Source of the DNA: a virus
Virus record (IMG/VR): IMGVR_UViG_3300009159_000237
Span: 1-28,436 of that record
Length of the DNA: 28,436 bases
Direction: 5' to 3' (one strand)
The position numbers and the translations under genes are program-made. The notes under the pieces are model-generated. The model was not told where the DNA came from, did no database searches, and saw nothing but the letters and a program-made list of their open reading frames with translations. Positions 8,242 to 13,381 of the stretch are shown in pieces (position 1 is the first letter of the stretch; each line of letters starts with the position of its first letter).

Positions 8242-8331
8242 TGTATGGGTCGTAGCATCCCACATGTTCCCCATACATTGCATCGTAAGGTGCCAGAGCC
8301 CAATTGGATCCGCCTCCGATTGGGTTTTCTG
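8242..8331 (+). ncRNA. Putative structured small RNA, about 90 nt
   Basis: Bounded by a near-consensus promoter and an intrinsic terminator, with no credible ORF inside. It folds by eye into three stems: TGTATGGG (8242-8249) with CCCATACA (8270-8277), an 8-bp outer stem; GCATC/GGTGC (8279-8292) closed by a GTAA (GNRA-type) tetraloop; and the terminator stem at 8299-8324. It matches no RNA family I recognise. Role unknown; a regulatory or host-interfering RNA is possible. Confidence 0.65.
8299..8330 (+). terminator. Rho-independent terminator
   Basis: 10-bp stem CCCAATTGGA/TCCGATTGGG (one G-U pair), 6-nt loop, followed by TTTTCTGTTT. A textbook intrinsic terminator ending the small RNA unit. 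Confidence 0.85.
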
Positions 8332-8406
8332 TTTGTATAAATAAATTTAAGCATACAGTGCGAAATTGAAAGTGCGAAAATAGTGCCTCGGCGGTAGAAG
8401 ACCCCC

Positions 8407-8436
8407 TTGACAATTTTGAGCATAAAATGCTAATAT
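8407..8436 (+). promoter_or_regulatory. Leaderless-type promoter
   Basis: TTGACA (8407-8412), 18-bp spacer, TAATAT (8431-8436), then exactly 6 nt to the ATG at 8443. The transcript would start at or next to the start codon. Confidence 0.75.
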
Positions 8437-8442
8437 AGTCTT

Positions 8443-8628
8443 ATGACTAAAGAAGATGCAATTGGAATTATGATGGAATCTATCAATGCTGACAATAAAC
8501 AACTATGCTTAGATATGGGCATGTCTGAAGAAGATGCAATTAAAAATATTGAAAATAGTCAAAAATCATTATTTTTTATAATGGGGAATATTTACGATAA
8601 GTTAGTTGACGCTAAAATAATTGCTTAA
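8443..8628 (+). CDS. Small acidic helical protein, leaderless
   Basis: 61 aa, unrecognised. Methionine-rich and mostly helical (EDAIGIMMESINADNKQ, SEEDAIKNIENSQKS), with two copies of an E-DAI motif. There is no ribosome-binding site; the -10 box ends 6 nt before the ATG, so the mRNA is probably leaderless. Confidence 0.8.
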   Translation: MTKEDAIGIMMESINADNKQLCLDMGMSEEDAIKNIENSQKSLFFIMGNIYDKLVDAKIIA

Positions 8629-8637
8629 TGCTATAAT
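8629..8637 (+). promoter_or_regulatory. Extended -10, leaderless-type promoter
   Basis: TGC-TATAAT (8629-8637) is an extended -10, with 6 nt to the ATG at 8644. A TTGACG at 8606 is too distant (20 bp) to be a confident -35. Confidence 0.65.
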
Positions 8638-8643
8638 TGTTTA

Positions 8644-8814
8644 ATGGGCAGAAATCATTTCTCTAAAGTATTTCACTCACCTTATTTTCAATCTCAATAC
8701 TATAAGGAAGAAACCCCTGGCGGAAAATTAGAAACTAAAGTAGAAAACTTTTTAAAAAAGATAATAGCTCCCATTAAGAAACTTACCCCTAAGAAGCCTT
8801 CTGAAGGCAATTAG
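8644..8814 (+). CDS. Small basic protein, leaderless
   Basis: 56 aa, unrecognised. N-terminus aromatic (HSPYFQSQYYKEE), C-terminus lysine/proline-rich (LKKIIAPIKKLTPKKPSEGN). The ATG is 6 nt after an extended -10 and has no Shine-Dalgarno sequence. A nucleic-acid-binding role is possible but not shown. Confidence 0.7.
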   Translation: MGRNHFSKVFHSPYFQSQYYKEETPGGKLETKVENFLKKIIAPIKKLTPKKPSEGN

Positions 8815-8882
8815 AGCCAACTTTAGCTAGATATGGTACCCCAAGGTACAACATAGCTTCAAAAGGGCGGGAAATCCAAATA

Positions 8883-8891
8883 TGATACAAT
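8883..8891 (+). promoter_or_regulatory. Extended -10, leaderless-type promoter
   Basis: TGA-TACAAT (8883-8891) followed by 6 nt and the ATG at 8898; no clear -35. Confidence 0.65.
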
Positions 8892-8897
8892 GATATT

Positions 8898-9032
8898 ATG
8901 GATACACTTACAGACAAATGCTACTTCTGCGATAATACAGCAGAATATAACGATATAGCCAAGGTAGAAGGAAATGGTTATGTTATTTCTAGTGTATGTA
9001 AGAAACATTTAATAATGGGACTATCTTCTTAA
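8898..9032 (+). CDS. Zinc-finger micro-protein, leaderless
   Basis: 44 aa with a C-x2-C ... C-x3-H arrangement (KCYFCDN at 8-11; SVCKKHL at 34-37) that fits a small treble-clef or zinc-ribbon knuckle. Ends 1 bp before the tRNA-Asn gene on the other strand. Function unknown. Confidence 0.7.
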   Translation: MDTLTDKCYFCDNTAEYNDIAKVEGNGYVISSVCKKHLIMGLSS

Positions 9033-9033
9033 G

Positions 9034-9106
9034 CTGGTCCACCAGGTCTCGATCCTGGGACATTCGCATTAACAGTGCGACGCTCTACCAACTGAGCTAT
9101 GGACCA
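9034..9106 (-). tRNA. tRNA-Asn (anticodon GUU)
   Basis: Minus-strand cloverleaf, 73 nt: 7-bp acceptor TGGTCCA/TGGACCA, D arm GCTC/GAGC, anticodon stem TCGCA/TGCGA with loop CTGTTAA, 5-nt variable loop, T stem CCAGG/CCTGG with loop ATCGAGA (A where U54 is usual), discriminator G as expected for Asn. CCA is not encoded and must be added by the host. Confidence 0.93.
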
Positions 9107-9132
9107 ATATTTTTTATATTCCCGCGAAATTG

Positions 9133-9205
9133 TAGGGATAGTGAGATTTGAACTCACAGTCGTTTGTATATAAGACAAATGCTTTAACCATTAAGCTACA
9201 TCCCC
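9133..9205 (-). tRNA. tRNA-Ile (anticodon UAU)
   Basis: Minus-strand cloverleaf, 73 nt: acceptor GGGGATG/TATCCCT (two G-U pairs), D arm GCTT/AAGC, anticodon stem TTTGT/ACAAA with loop CTTATAT (anticodon TAT), T stem GTGAG/CTCAC with loop TTCAAAT, discriminator A. CCA not encoded. UAU reads AUA directly, unlike the usual bacterial CAU tRNA that needs lysidine. Confidence 0.9.
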
Positions 9206-9211
9206 TTGGGA

Positions 9212-9289
9212 TTAGCCTATTATATATGCTATAGTGCCCATTAAAAAAACTATAATAGTTACTATGGCTATTGCAATTATCGTATTCAT
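9212..9289 (-). CDS. 25-residue membrane micro-peptide, leaderless
   Basis: Reads M-N-T then an almost uninterrupted hydrophobic run of Ile, Val, Ala, Leu ending YIIG: one transmembrane helix and little else. A strong promoter (TTGACT, 17 bp, TACAAT at 9296-9301) stands 6 nt before the ATG, which is better support than length alone. Could be a holin-like, antiholin-like or membrane-modulating peptide; function unknown. Confidence 0.6.
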   Translation of the reverse strand: MNTIIAIAIVTIIVFLMGTIAYIIG

Positions 9290-9295
9290 ATATTT

Positions 9296-9324
9296 ATTGT
9301 ACTCTCTAATAATATTCTAGTCAA
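9296..9324 (-). promoter_or_regulatory. Leaderless-type promoter for membrane peptide
   Basis: On the minus strand TTGACT (9319-9324), 17-bp spacer, TACAAT (9296-9301), 6 nt to the ATG at 9289. The -35 overlaps the last codons (Val-Asp-stop) of the oxygenase gene. Confidence 0.7.
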
Positions 9325-9874
9325 CTAAGATATCATAGTCTCTGAAGAATATAACCATATTAATTCTTTCTCCAGATGTTACTTCTCTAACTCCGTGTAA
9401 ATTTTCTTCGTTTCCTCTAAAATAAATTAATGATCCTGGAGGAGTTTTTAACTCTATGTCTTTGTGCTTAAAATATAATTCTCCACCACCATAATTATCG
9501 TTTAGCATTAGTAATGCACTATAGTGTTTTTCATTTTTAAATTTACCGTCATAATTTACATCATCATCATCGTTGTGAGCATGAGTAAATGCTCCTGGCT
9601 TTAGTGTTTGAGCAAATATTCTTTTGAAGCCAAGTGTTCCTTCAATTTTGTAGTTACTTCTAAATTCCGCCTCAACTTTATCTAAAATATATTTAACTAT
9701 TTTTTTAATATCTGGATATTCATTTAAAGATTCTAGTTCTAAATCTCCTGAGCCCCAGTGAAAATTGTTATTAGAATCTATGGCAGATATATGCCCATCA
9801 TAAGTTTTAAAATGAGTAATTAATTTTTCAACTTCTTCTTTAGAAATTAGATTGTAAATAGTAGCTATTGTCAT
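9317..9874 (-). CDS. 2-oxoglutarate/Fe(II)-dependent oxygenase (prolyl hydroxylase-like)
   Basis: 185 aa. Iron ligands and cosubstrate residue are in order: His100-x-Asp102 (HAHNDD), distal His160 (ENLHGVREV) and Arg170 (SGERINMVIFFRD), the H-x-D...H...R triad of the double-stranded beta-helix family; YGGGELYF and PPGSLIYFRG are typical strands. It would hydroxylate a protein side chain or nucleobase at the cost of 2-oxoglutarate and oxygen; the substrate is unknown. Such genes are common in aquatic phages. mRNA predicted leaderless. Confidence 0.88.
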   Translation of the reverse strand: MTIATIYNLISKEEVEKLITHFKTYDGHISAIDSNNNFHWGSGDLELESLNEYPDIKKIVKYILDKVEAEFRSNYKIEGTLGFKRIFAQTLKPGAFTHAHNDDDDVNYDGKFKNEKHYSALLMLNDNYGGGELYFKHKDIELKTPPGSLIYFRGNEENLHGVREVTSGERINMVIFFRDYDILVD

Positions 9875-9880
9875 ATATAA

Positions 9881-9908
9881 ATTATATCAGTATATATATT
9901 CTAGTCAA
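9881..9908 (-). promoter_or_regulatory. Leaderless-type promoter for oxygenase
   Basis: Minus strand TTGACT (9903-9908), 16-bp spacer, TATAAT (9881-9886), 6 nt to the ATG at 9874. The -35 lies in a 22-bp sequence (9894-9915) repeated exactly at 10301-10322. Confidence 0.75.
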
Positions 9909-9984
9909 CTGCTTTATATATTATAAATATTTATTTTCTTTATAATGATAACTTCCAGAATTTTTGCATACAACCCCTATACCC

Positions 9985-10089
9985 CTAAATGATTTCTTTA
10001 AGGTTCCCCGAAATTGTCCATTTATAAGATAGCAATTCATCGGTTAGAGCTGTAGCTTTTATCTGAAAGAATTTAACTTCCGTCATCAT
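9985..10089 (-). pseudogene. Possible gene remnant or 34-aa ORF
   Basis: A 34-aa reading frame (starts MMTEVKFFQIKATAL; ends YKWTISGNLKEII) with no ribosome site or clear promoter. A different frame just upstream on the same strand (about 10087-10142) reads WTVFGDNIKGLNSKCDDDG, whose W-T-V/I-x-G start echoes WTISGN. This suggests one longer, frameshifted gene, now decayed. The 9875-10169 gap holds nothing else except an A+T-rich stretch and the promoter noted separately. Confidence 0.3.
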
Positions 10090-10169
10090 CGCACTTGGAG
10101 TTTAACCCCTTGATATTATCTCCGAAAACTGTCCAAGGTAATTATTATAACATTCCAAAAATTGATTGG

Positions 10170-10280
10170 TCAAGCTTTGCAAGATTTTTTATGATTTGAT
10201 AGCGTCATATGGGCAAAGGTAGATCTTACTTCTAGTTCCCGCCCACATATATCACATTTAACAGTTCTAATTGAGGCCAT
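10170..10280 (-). CDS. Zinc-finger micro-protein, leaderless
   Basis: 36 aa: C9-x2-C12 (VKCDICGREL), then His24, His30 and Cys34 (SNHKKSC), resembling a single C2HC finger. Promoter TTGACT-17-TATACT ends 6 nt before the ATG. Possibly a DNA- or protein-binding regulator; no homologue recognised. Confidence 0.65.
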   Translation of the reverse strand: MASIRTVKCDICGRELEVRSTFAHMTLSNHKKSCKA

Positions 10281-10286
10281 ACCTGA

Positions 10287-10315
10287 AGTATATATGATCC
10301 ATATATTCTAGTCAA
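10287..10315 (-). promoter_or_regulatory. Leaderless-type promoter
   Basis: Minus strand TTGACT (10310-10315), 17-bp spacer, TATACT (10287-10292), 6 nt to the ATG at 10280. Confidence 0.7.
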
Positions 10316-10373
10316 CTGCTTTTTTAGAATATCACAAAATGTTAATATATATTTTTCTTGTATGATACAGTAT

Positions 10374-10486
10374 AAAATCAAATTCGGACATTTCGGATAG
10401 ACCGCACATATTGACCATGAATGTGGTGCTTATCACACAATTATTTTGGTCAATGTCCGATTTGTATGCTTTTTGAATTTGATTTT
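10374..10486. other. Large multi-stem inverted-repeat element
   Basis: Outer 12-bp perfect repeat AAAATCAAATTC (10374-10385) / GAATTTGATTTT (10475-10486). Inside, GGTCAATGTCCG (10448-10459) can pair with CGGACA (10385-10390) plus TTGACC (10411-10416), leaving a 20-nt side arm (10391-10410, small CGG/CCG stem) and a central hairpin TGTG-TG/CACACA (10422-10439). It is non-coding and abuts the first TGTCAG-type promoter. Could be a structured RNA leader, an origin/replication element or a protein-binding cruciform. Confidence 0.6.
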
Positions 10487-10507
10487 GTCAGACCCTTAGA
10501 ATATTAT
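10486..10507 (+). promoter_or_regulatory. TGTCAG-class promoter P1
   Basis: TGTCAG (10486-10491), 10-bp spacer, TATTAT (10502-10507), then AACGAAAGG before the ATG at 10538. First of 16 promoters of the same plan: W-rich triplet, TGTCAG, exactly 10 bp, TATAAT-like box. The TGTCAG box shares its first T with the large inverted repeat. Confidence 0.75.
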
Positions 10508-10537
10508 TTAATTATTAGATAAACGAAAGGTTAAAAA

Positions 10538-10666
10538 ATGACTATCAGAATGACAGAGGATAGAGGAATCACTATTCATGCTAACGAATACAAGACATGC
10601 GCTAAGTGTGGCTACCATGTCTACTACACACATGACTCAGAAAATTGTGATTGGAAACACATCTAG
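10538..10666 (+). CDS. Zinc-ribbon micro-protein
   Basis: 42 aa with C21-x2-C24 (KTCAKCGYHV) and, further on, His32 and Cys37 (THDSENC), likely a zinc knuckle. Ribosome site AACGAAAGG 7 nt upstream. Function unknown; opens the plus-strand block of small genes. Confidence 0.75.
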   Translation: MTIRMTEDRGITIHANEYKTCAKCGYHVYYTHDSENCDWKHI

Positions 10667-10672
10667 TCTTAG

Positions 10673-10711
10673 GGCGTGTCGCTCTAAAATGTCAGCCCAC
10701 TAGGCTACAAT
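10673..10711 (+). promoter_or_regulatory. TGTCAG-class promoter P2
   Basis: GGCGTGTCG motif (10673-10681), then TGTCAG (10690-10695), 10 bp, TACAAT (10706-10711); ACGAAAG lies before the ATG at 10745. Confidence 0.8.
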
Positions 10712-10744
10712 TCCTACTATAACTACTAACGAAAGAATAAAAAA

Positions 10745-10885
10745 ATGATTACAGAAAATACAATTTACTCAACAGATGAAATCTGCTGGGCTGTAAAAAA
10801 TGATGACAGTTGCGACGGGTTTGGTTGCGCTCCATGCTCAATCGAATTTGACGGATACTTTACACCAATCTTCCGCATAATCTAA
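10745..10885 (+). CDS. Cys-rich micro-protein
   Basis: 46 aa, unrecognised. Four cysteines (EICWAV; DSCDGFGCAPCSIEF), the last three spaced C-x4-C-x2-C, could bind zinc or form a small Cys knot. First gene of a four-gene unit driven by P2. Confidence 0.75.
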   Translation: MITENTIYSTDEICWAVKNDDSCDGFGCAPCSIEFDGYFTPIFRII

Positions 10886-10901
10886 CTAAGGAGAATAACT
10901 A

Positions 10902-11081
10902 ATGTCATATGTTTACTCATACGCTACTAATAGCGTTAATAAGTACGAGTCTATTCAGACCGCCGTCGCAGACCAATACATTTACCTAGATGAGTCAGAC
11001 ACTATCGAATTGTTTGACCCGCTAGGCGATCAAGAATTAACAGATGAGCAAGTATCCCTACTAATGAGCGAGGCAATCTAA
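10902..11081 (+). CDS. Small acidic hypothetical phage protein
   Basis: 59 aa, unrecognised. Tyr-rich N-terminus, acidic middle (LDESDTIELFDPLGDQELTDEQ). AAGGAGAA precedes the start. The stop shares a base with the next ATG (TAATG). Confidence 0.8.
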   Translation: MSYVYSYATNSVNKYESIQTAVADQYIYLDESDTIELFDPLGDQELTDEQVSLLMSEAI

Positions 11082-11233
11082 TGACTATCACATACTCACT
11101 TTGGCAAGGTAGCCAATTACTAAGCGTTGGCAATAAGGCAAGCAACGCACAAGATATCTTAGCGGTTATTACCGAATTAAATAAATTAGGTGAAGGCTTT
11201 CACTACGTAATCAGAGAGGTAGATACTAAATGA
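11081..11233 (+). CDS. Small hypothetical protein
   Basis: 50 aa, unrecognised. Predicted beta-alpha-beta pattern (TYSLWQGSQLLS; AQDILAVITELNKLG; FHYVIREVDT). Coupled at both ends: TAATG upstream and AAATGA downstream. Confidence 0.75.
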   Translation: MTITYSLWQGSQLLSVGNKASNAQDILAVITELNKLGEGFHYVIREVDTK

Positions 11234-11388
11234 AAATAGAATTAGATGGCTATGGATTTATGTTTGATTCAGAGTGGTGCTATATCTCGCTATCATGGCA
11301 GATGCTTGCGCTAGTGTTCACATCTATAGTCGCGTATAAGTCTTATAAGGCTTATAACAAACGTGAGAAATTGTGGCGTAAATCATAG
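11230..11388 (+). CDS. Small single-span membrane protein
   Basis: 52 aa. One hydrophobic segment about residues 18-36 (YISLSWQMLALVFTSIVAY) followed by a strongly basic tail (KSYKAYNKREKLWRKS), so the C-terminus is probably cytoplasmic. Overlaps the previous stop by 4 bp. Function unknown. Confidence 0.75.
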   Translation: MKIELDGYGFMFDSEWCYISLSWQMLALVFTSIVAYKSYKAYNKREKLWRKS

Positions 11389-11397
11389 TAGCCTAAC

Positions 11398-11528
11398 GGC
11401 GTGTCGAGTTGACATCTGTCAGCTTGACCCCCCACAGACGTGGGGGTTATCCACAGGGTGATTAAGGGGCTGTGGATAAACACCCTGGATTTTGCGACAC
11501 GCCCGAGATCCATGTGATATTAAACACA
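11398..11528 (+). repeat. Composite intergenic module 1
   Basis: In order: GGCGTGTCG (11398-11406); palindrome TGACATCTGTCA (11410-11421); hairpin CCCCCAC-AGAC-GTGGGGG (11429-11446); opposed DnaA boxes TTATCCACA (11447-11455) and TGTGGATAA (11471-11479), arms of a 10-bp inverted repeat; CGACACGCC (11495-11503), the exact reverse complement of the opening motif; and TGTG-ATATTAAA-CACA (11513-11528). P3 follows. Part may act as terminator for the preceding unit. Confidence 0.8.
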
Positions 11529-11567
11529 AAAAGAATATTTAGCCACGCCGAGCCATATCCCACAAAT

Positions 11568-11589
11568 TGTCAGTAGCCAATGGTATTAT
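11568..11589 (+). promoter_or_regulatory. TGTCAG-class promoter P3
   Basis: TGTCAG (11568-11573), 10 bp, TATTAT (11584-11589), then TCGAAAGG; drives the gene starting at 11618. Confidence 0.8.
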
Positions 11590-11617
11590 TCCATTATCTC
11601 AATCGAAAGGTGTCACC

Positions 11618-11848
11618 ATGACTCTATCTCTACTTAATGGCGTTTTTATCGGTAAGTTTTTTAACGGCGATTCTGCTTATGTCAATCATAAGATCGTCAA
11701 TGTAATCGCAATAGATGATGATCGCCGTATGGCTCATGTCGTACTACAACGCTACACAATAGGCGCAGGTGCTAATGTATATACCAATGGCAAGAGCCTG
11801 CTTAATGTAGAACTTCCATACTCCGAATTCGAAAAGGTGTTTAAATGA
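11618..11848 (+). CDS. Small hypothetical phage protein
   Basis: 76 aa from the ATG at 11618, which is downstream of P3 and a TCGAAAGG site; the ORF opens further upstream but those codons lie inside the promoter. Beta-rich (GVFIGKFFNGDSAYVNHKIVNVIAID; MAHVVLQRYTIG), perhaps a small barrel. Function unknown. Confidence 0.8.
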   Translation: MTLSLLNGVFIGKFFNGDSAYVNHKIVNVIAIDDDRRMAHVVLQRYTIGAGANVYTNGKSLLNVELPYSEFEKVFK

Positions 11849-11961
11849 ATCTAGATGAATATAAGGCGCATGTCCTTGCTACACGCAAGGCTAGCGCAGA
11901 TCAAGCAATGTCAGTCCTATCTGCTACAATCTCCAATATAACAACAACGAAAGAAGGCTAA
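11845..11961 (+). CDS. Small helical protein containing an internal promoter
   Basis: 38 aa (NLDEYKAHVLATRKASADQ ...), unrecognised. Overlaps the upstream stop (AAATGA). Its 3' half encodes both protein and a full TGTCAG-class promoter with CGAAAG site for the next gene, so codon choice here is constrained by regulation. Confidence 0.7.
   Translation: MNLDEYKAHVLATRKASADQAMSVLSATISNITTTKEG
11909..11930 (+). promoter_or_regulatory. TGTCAG-class promoter P4, inside a gene
   Basis: TGTCAG (11909-11914), 10 bp, TACAAT (11925-11930), ACGAAAGAAGG, ATG at 11963. Lies within the coding sequence 11845-11961. Confidence 0.75.
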
Positions 11962-11962
11962 T

Positions 11963-12094
11963 ATGGATACTTATTCATACGCACCAACACAAGCCCTAAA
12001 GGGCTTAGCCATAGTCTATGGCGTACCTGTAACACCTGCCCTAATCGAACTACTAGAAAAAGCCTATGAATTAGGTGTAGAGGATACTTACTAA
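11963..12094 (+). CDS. Small hypothetical protein
   Basis: 43 aa, unrecognised. Compact helical: LKGLAIVYGVPVTPALIELL then EKAYELGVED. TAATG overlap with the next gene. Confidence 0.75.
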   Translation: MDTYSYAPTQALKGLAIVYGVPVTPALIELLEKAYELGVEDTY

Positions 12095-12243
12095 TGACTA
12101 AAGATGAAAAAATCGAAAAGATTACTAACATGGCTAAAAAAGAATATGGCGATAATTGGTTAGCCGTATTATGGGGATCATCTCGCGTTTTATTATCAGA
12201 CAAAGATTTAAATATTATTATTAGCGTATTGGAGAAAAAATAA
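12094..12243 (+). CDS. Small hypothetical protein, paralogue A
   Basis: 49 aa. Closely related to the 49-aa product of 12761-12910: both have AK(K/E)xYG, AVLWG(S/A), VLLSDxDLxIIxxV and a Lys-rich end. Function unknown; the pair shows that a gene-plus-promoter module was duplicated here. Sits in the operon of P4. Confidence 0.8.
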   Translation: MTKDEKIEKITNMAKKEYGDNWLAVLWGSSRVLLSDKDLNIIISVLEKK

Positions 12244-12438
12244 ATGTTAGATTTTGATGTTGCCTTCGAAATTAAAACTTGGTTTGATGACATGCTAAAC
12301 GAATCGTATCCAGTTTTTGAAATTGGAAATTTAACTTTTACCGCCTCGCAAATTTTGCGAGAGTGTGACCCGATTGCTTATCGCCAATCGCTTTTGGATT
12401 TCGAGGACACAATTATTGAAAACGAAAGGGCGGAATAA
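12244..12438 (+). CDS. Hypothetical phage protein
   Basis: 64 aa, acidic. Pattern FEIKTWFDDMLNES, then FEIGNLTFTASQILRECDPIAYR, then an acidic helix. It resembles small unknown proteins I recall from actinobacteriophage early regions, but I cannot name a family. Starts directly after the preceding TAA. Confidence 0.8.
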   Translation: MLDFDVAFEIKTWFDDMLNESYPVFEIGNLTFTASQILRECDPIAYRQSLLDFEDTIIENERAE

Positions 12439-12439
12439 A

Positions 12440-12556
12440 ATGAATAAAAATAATTTAAATTATGATATTTTTGGTTTTGCTAATGTAATTAATATTGATC
12501 ATTTAACAGATGAACAAATTTTAGAATTAGAAAAAATATTTGATGACTATGAATAA
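12440..12556 (+). CDS. Small acidic Asn-rich protein
   Basis: 38 aa (begins MNKNNLNYDIFGFANVINID, ends with an acidic helix LTDEQILELEKIFDDYE). Preceded by GAAAGGGCGGAAT. More A+T-rich than neighbours. Function unknown. Confidence 0.7.
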   Translation: MNKNNLNYDIFGFANVINIDHLTDEQILELEKIFDDYE

Positions 12557-12564
12557 ATAACGGA

Positions 12565-12692
12565 GGGTCAAGTTGACAATTGTCATCTTGACCCCCCACA
12601 GAGCTGCGGGGGCTGTGGATAACTTAAGAACACTTGTGGAAAACCCCTGAAATTTTGTGAGATTACTCACAAAAAGAATTTTCCGACACGCC
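12565..12692 (+). repeat. Composite intergenic module 2
   Basis: GGGTCAAG (12565-12572) and CTTGACCC (12587-12594) enclose palindrome TGACAATTGTCA (12574-12585); a C-rich/G-rich hairpin follows (12592-12611); DnaA-type boxes TGTGGATAA (12614-12622) and TGTGGAAAA (12635-12643); CCCTGAAA; palindrome TGTGAGATTACTCACA (12656-12671); CGACACGCC (12684-12692). Confidence 0.8.
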
Positions 12693-12710
12693 CAAGCAAA
12701 TGAGCCAAAA

Positions 12711-12732
12711 TGTCAGCCAGCCGTGGTATTAT
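12711..12732 (+). promoter_or_regulatory. TGTCAG-class promoter P5
   Basis: TGTCAG (12711-12716), 10 bp, TATTAT (12727-12732), AACGAAAGG, ATG at 12761. Confidence 0.8.
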
Positions 12733-12760
12733 TCCATTATCAATTAACGAAAGGCTCAAA

Positions 12761-12910
12761 ATGACCAAATATGAACTTAGAGAATTAGCGGTTACTCTCG
12801 CTAAAGAAAATTATGGAACTGATAAGTATGCCGTGCTTTGGGGCGCTGCTTCTGTTCTACTTTCAGATTCAGATTTAGAAATTATTGTAAAAGTAGTGGG
12901 GGAAAAATAA
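12761..12910 (+). CDS. Small hypothetical protein, paralogue B
   Basis: 49 aa from the ATG at 12761 (AACGAAAGG upstream). Same length and aligned core as paralogue A: AKENYGTDKYAVLWGAASV, then LLSDSDLEIIVKVV. Function unknown. The two copies are 0.7 kb apart, each in a different transcription unit. Confidence 0.8.
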   Translation: MTKYELRELAVTLAKENYGTDKYAVLWGAASVLLSDSDLEIIVKVVGEK

Positions 12911-13072
12911 ATGATGATTTTAACTTACAAGTCTGAGCGTATTGATCGCTTTGGTTCATTAGAGCGTCAGACTATGCTTGCGTATCCAATTAAAAATGAA
13001 TTAGAGGCAAATGATCATCTTGATCGTGCTGTTAATAATGGTTGGACTATTCTAGAAATGGAGATCAAATAA
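12911..13072 (+). CDS. Small hypothetical protein
   Basis: 53 aa, unrecognised. Charged N-terminus (LTYKSERIDRFGSLERQ) and a helix plus strand (HLDRAVNNGWTILEMEI), which resembles small phage proteins with an ANDHLDxAVxxGW pattern. Starts right after the preceding TAA; TAATG with the next gene. Confidence 0.75.
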   Translation: MMILTYKSERIDRFGSLERQTMLAYPIKNELEANDHLDRAVNNGWTILEMEIK

Positions 13073-13218
13073 TGTGTAATGTCTGCTACTCTCAAGCAAG
13101 TGGTATTGCTTCTTATTCCGCCGTTCCTTCTACTATGTGCGACTCTCATTTTTTTGAGTGGCAAGAGGAAAAGATTTATAACGATTTAGATCGCTCCCGC
13201 GAGGATATTTATTTATAA
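13072..13218 (+). CDS. Cys-containing micro-protein
   Basis: 48 aa. Begins MCNVCYSQAS and later has MCDSHFF, a C-x2-C ... C-x2-H pattern suggesting one zinc site, then an acidic helix. Function unknown. Confidence 0.7.
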   Translation: MCNVCYSQASGIASYSAVPSTMCDSHFFEWQEEKIYNDLDRSREDIYL

Positions 13219-13223
13219 ATAGT

Positions 13224-13342
13224 GGCGTGTCGGCTTGACAAATGTCAGGCCGACCCCCCACAGACGTGGCGGCTTATCCACAGCTTTAAGGCAGCCTGTG
13301 GAAAACCCCCGAAAAAATGTGAGATTACTCACACGACACGCC
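13224..13342 (+). repeat. Composite intergenic module 3
   Basis: GGCGTGTCG (13224-13232) and CGACACGCC (13334-13342) bracket the module. Inside: GTCGGC (13229-13234)/GCCGAC (13249-13254) around palindrome TGACAAATGTCA (13236-13247); C-rich hairpin variant (13254-13272); DnaA boxes TTATCCACA (13274-13282) and TGTGGAAAA (13297-13305); palindrome TGTGAGATTACTCACA (13318-13333). Confidence 0.8.
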
Positions 13343-13381
13343 GTCTTACTATTTGAGAAAAAACAATTCTAATTTGAAAAA

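Larger units (their letters stand above)
9894..10322. repeat. Exact 22-bp direct repeat carrying -35 elements
   Basis: The same 22 bases occur at 9894-9915 and 10301-10322, each containing AGTCAACT (minus-strand AGTTGACT) that supplies the -35 of a leaderless promoter. Confidence 0.8.

Noticed and set aside
8141-8423. Minus-strand ORFs of 79-90 aa across the small RNA
   Set aside because: No ribosome sites, odd composition, and they read antisense through a clear promoter, structured RNA and terminator.
11409-13240. TTGACA in the intergenic modules as ordinary -35 boxes
   Set aside because: No -10 lies 16-18 bp downstream; these positions hold the C-rich hairpin instead.
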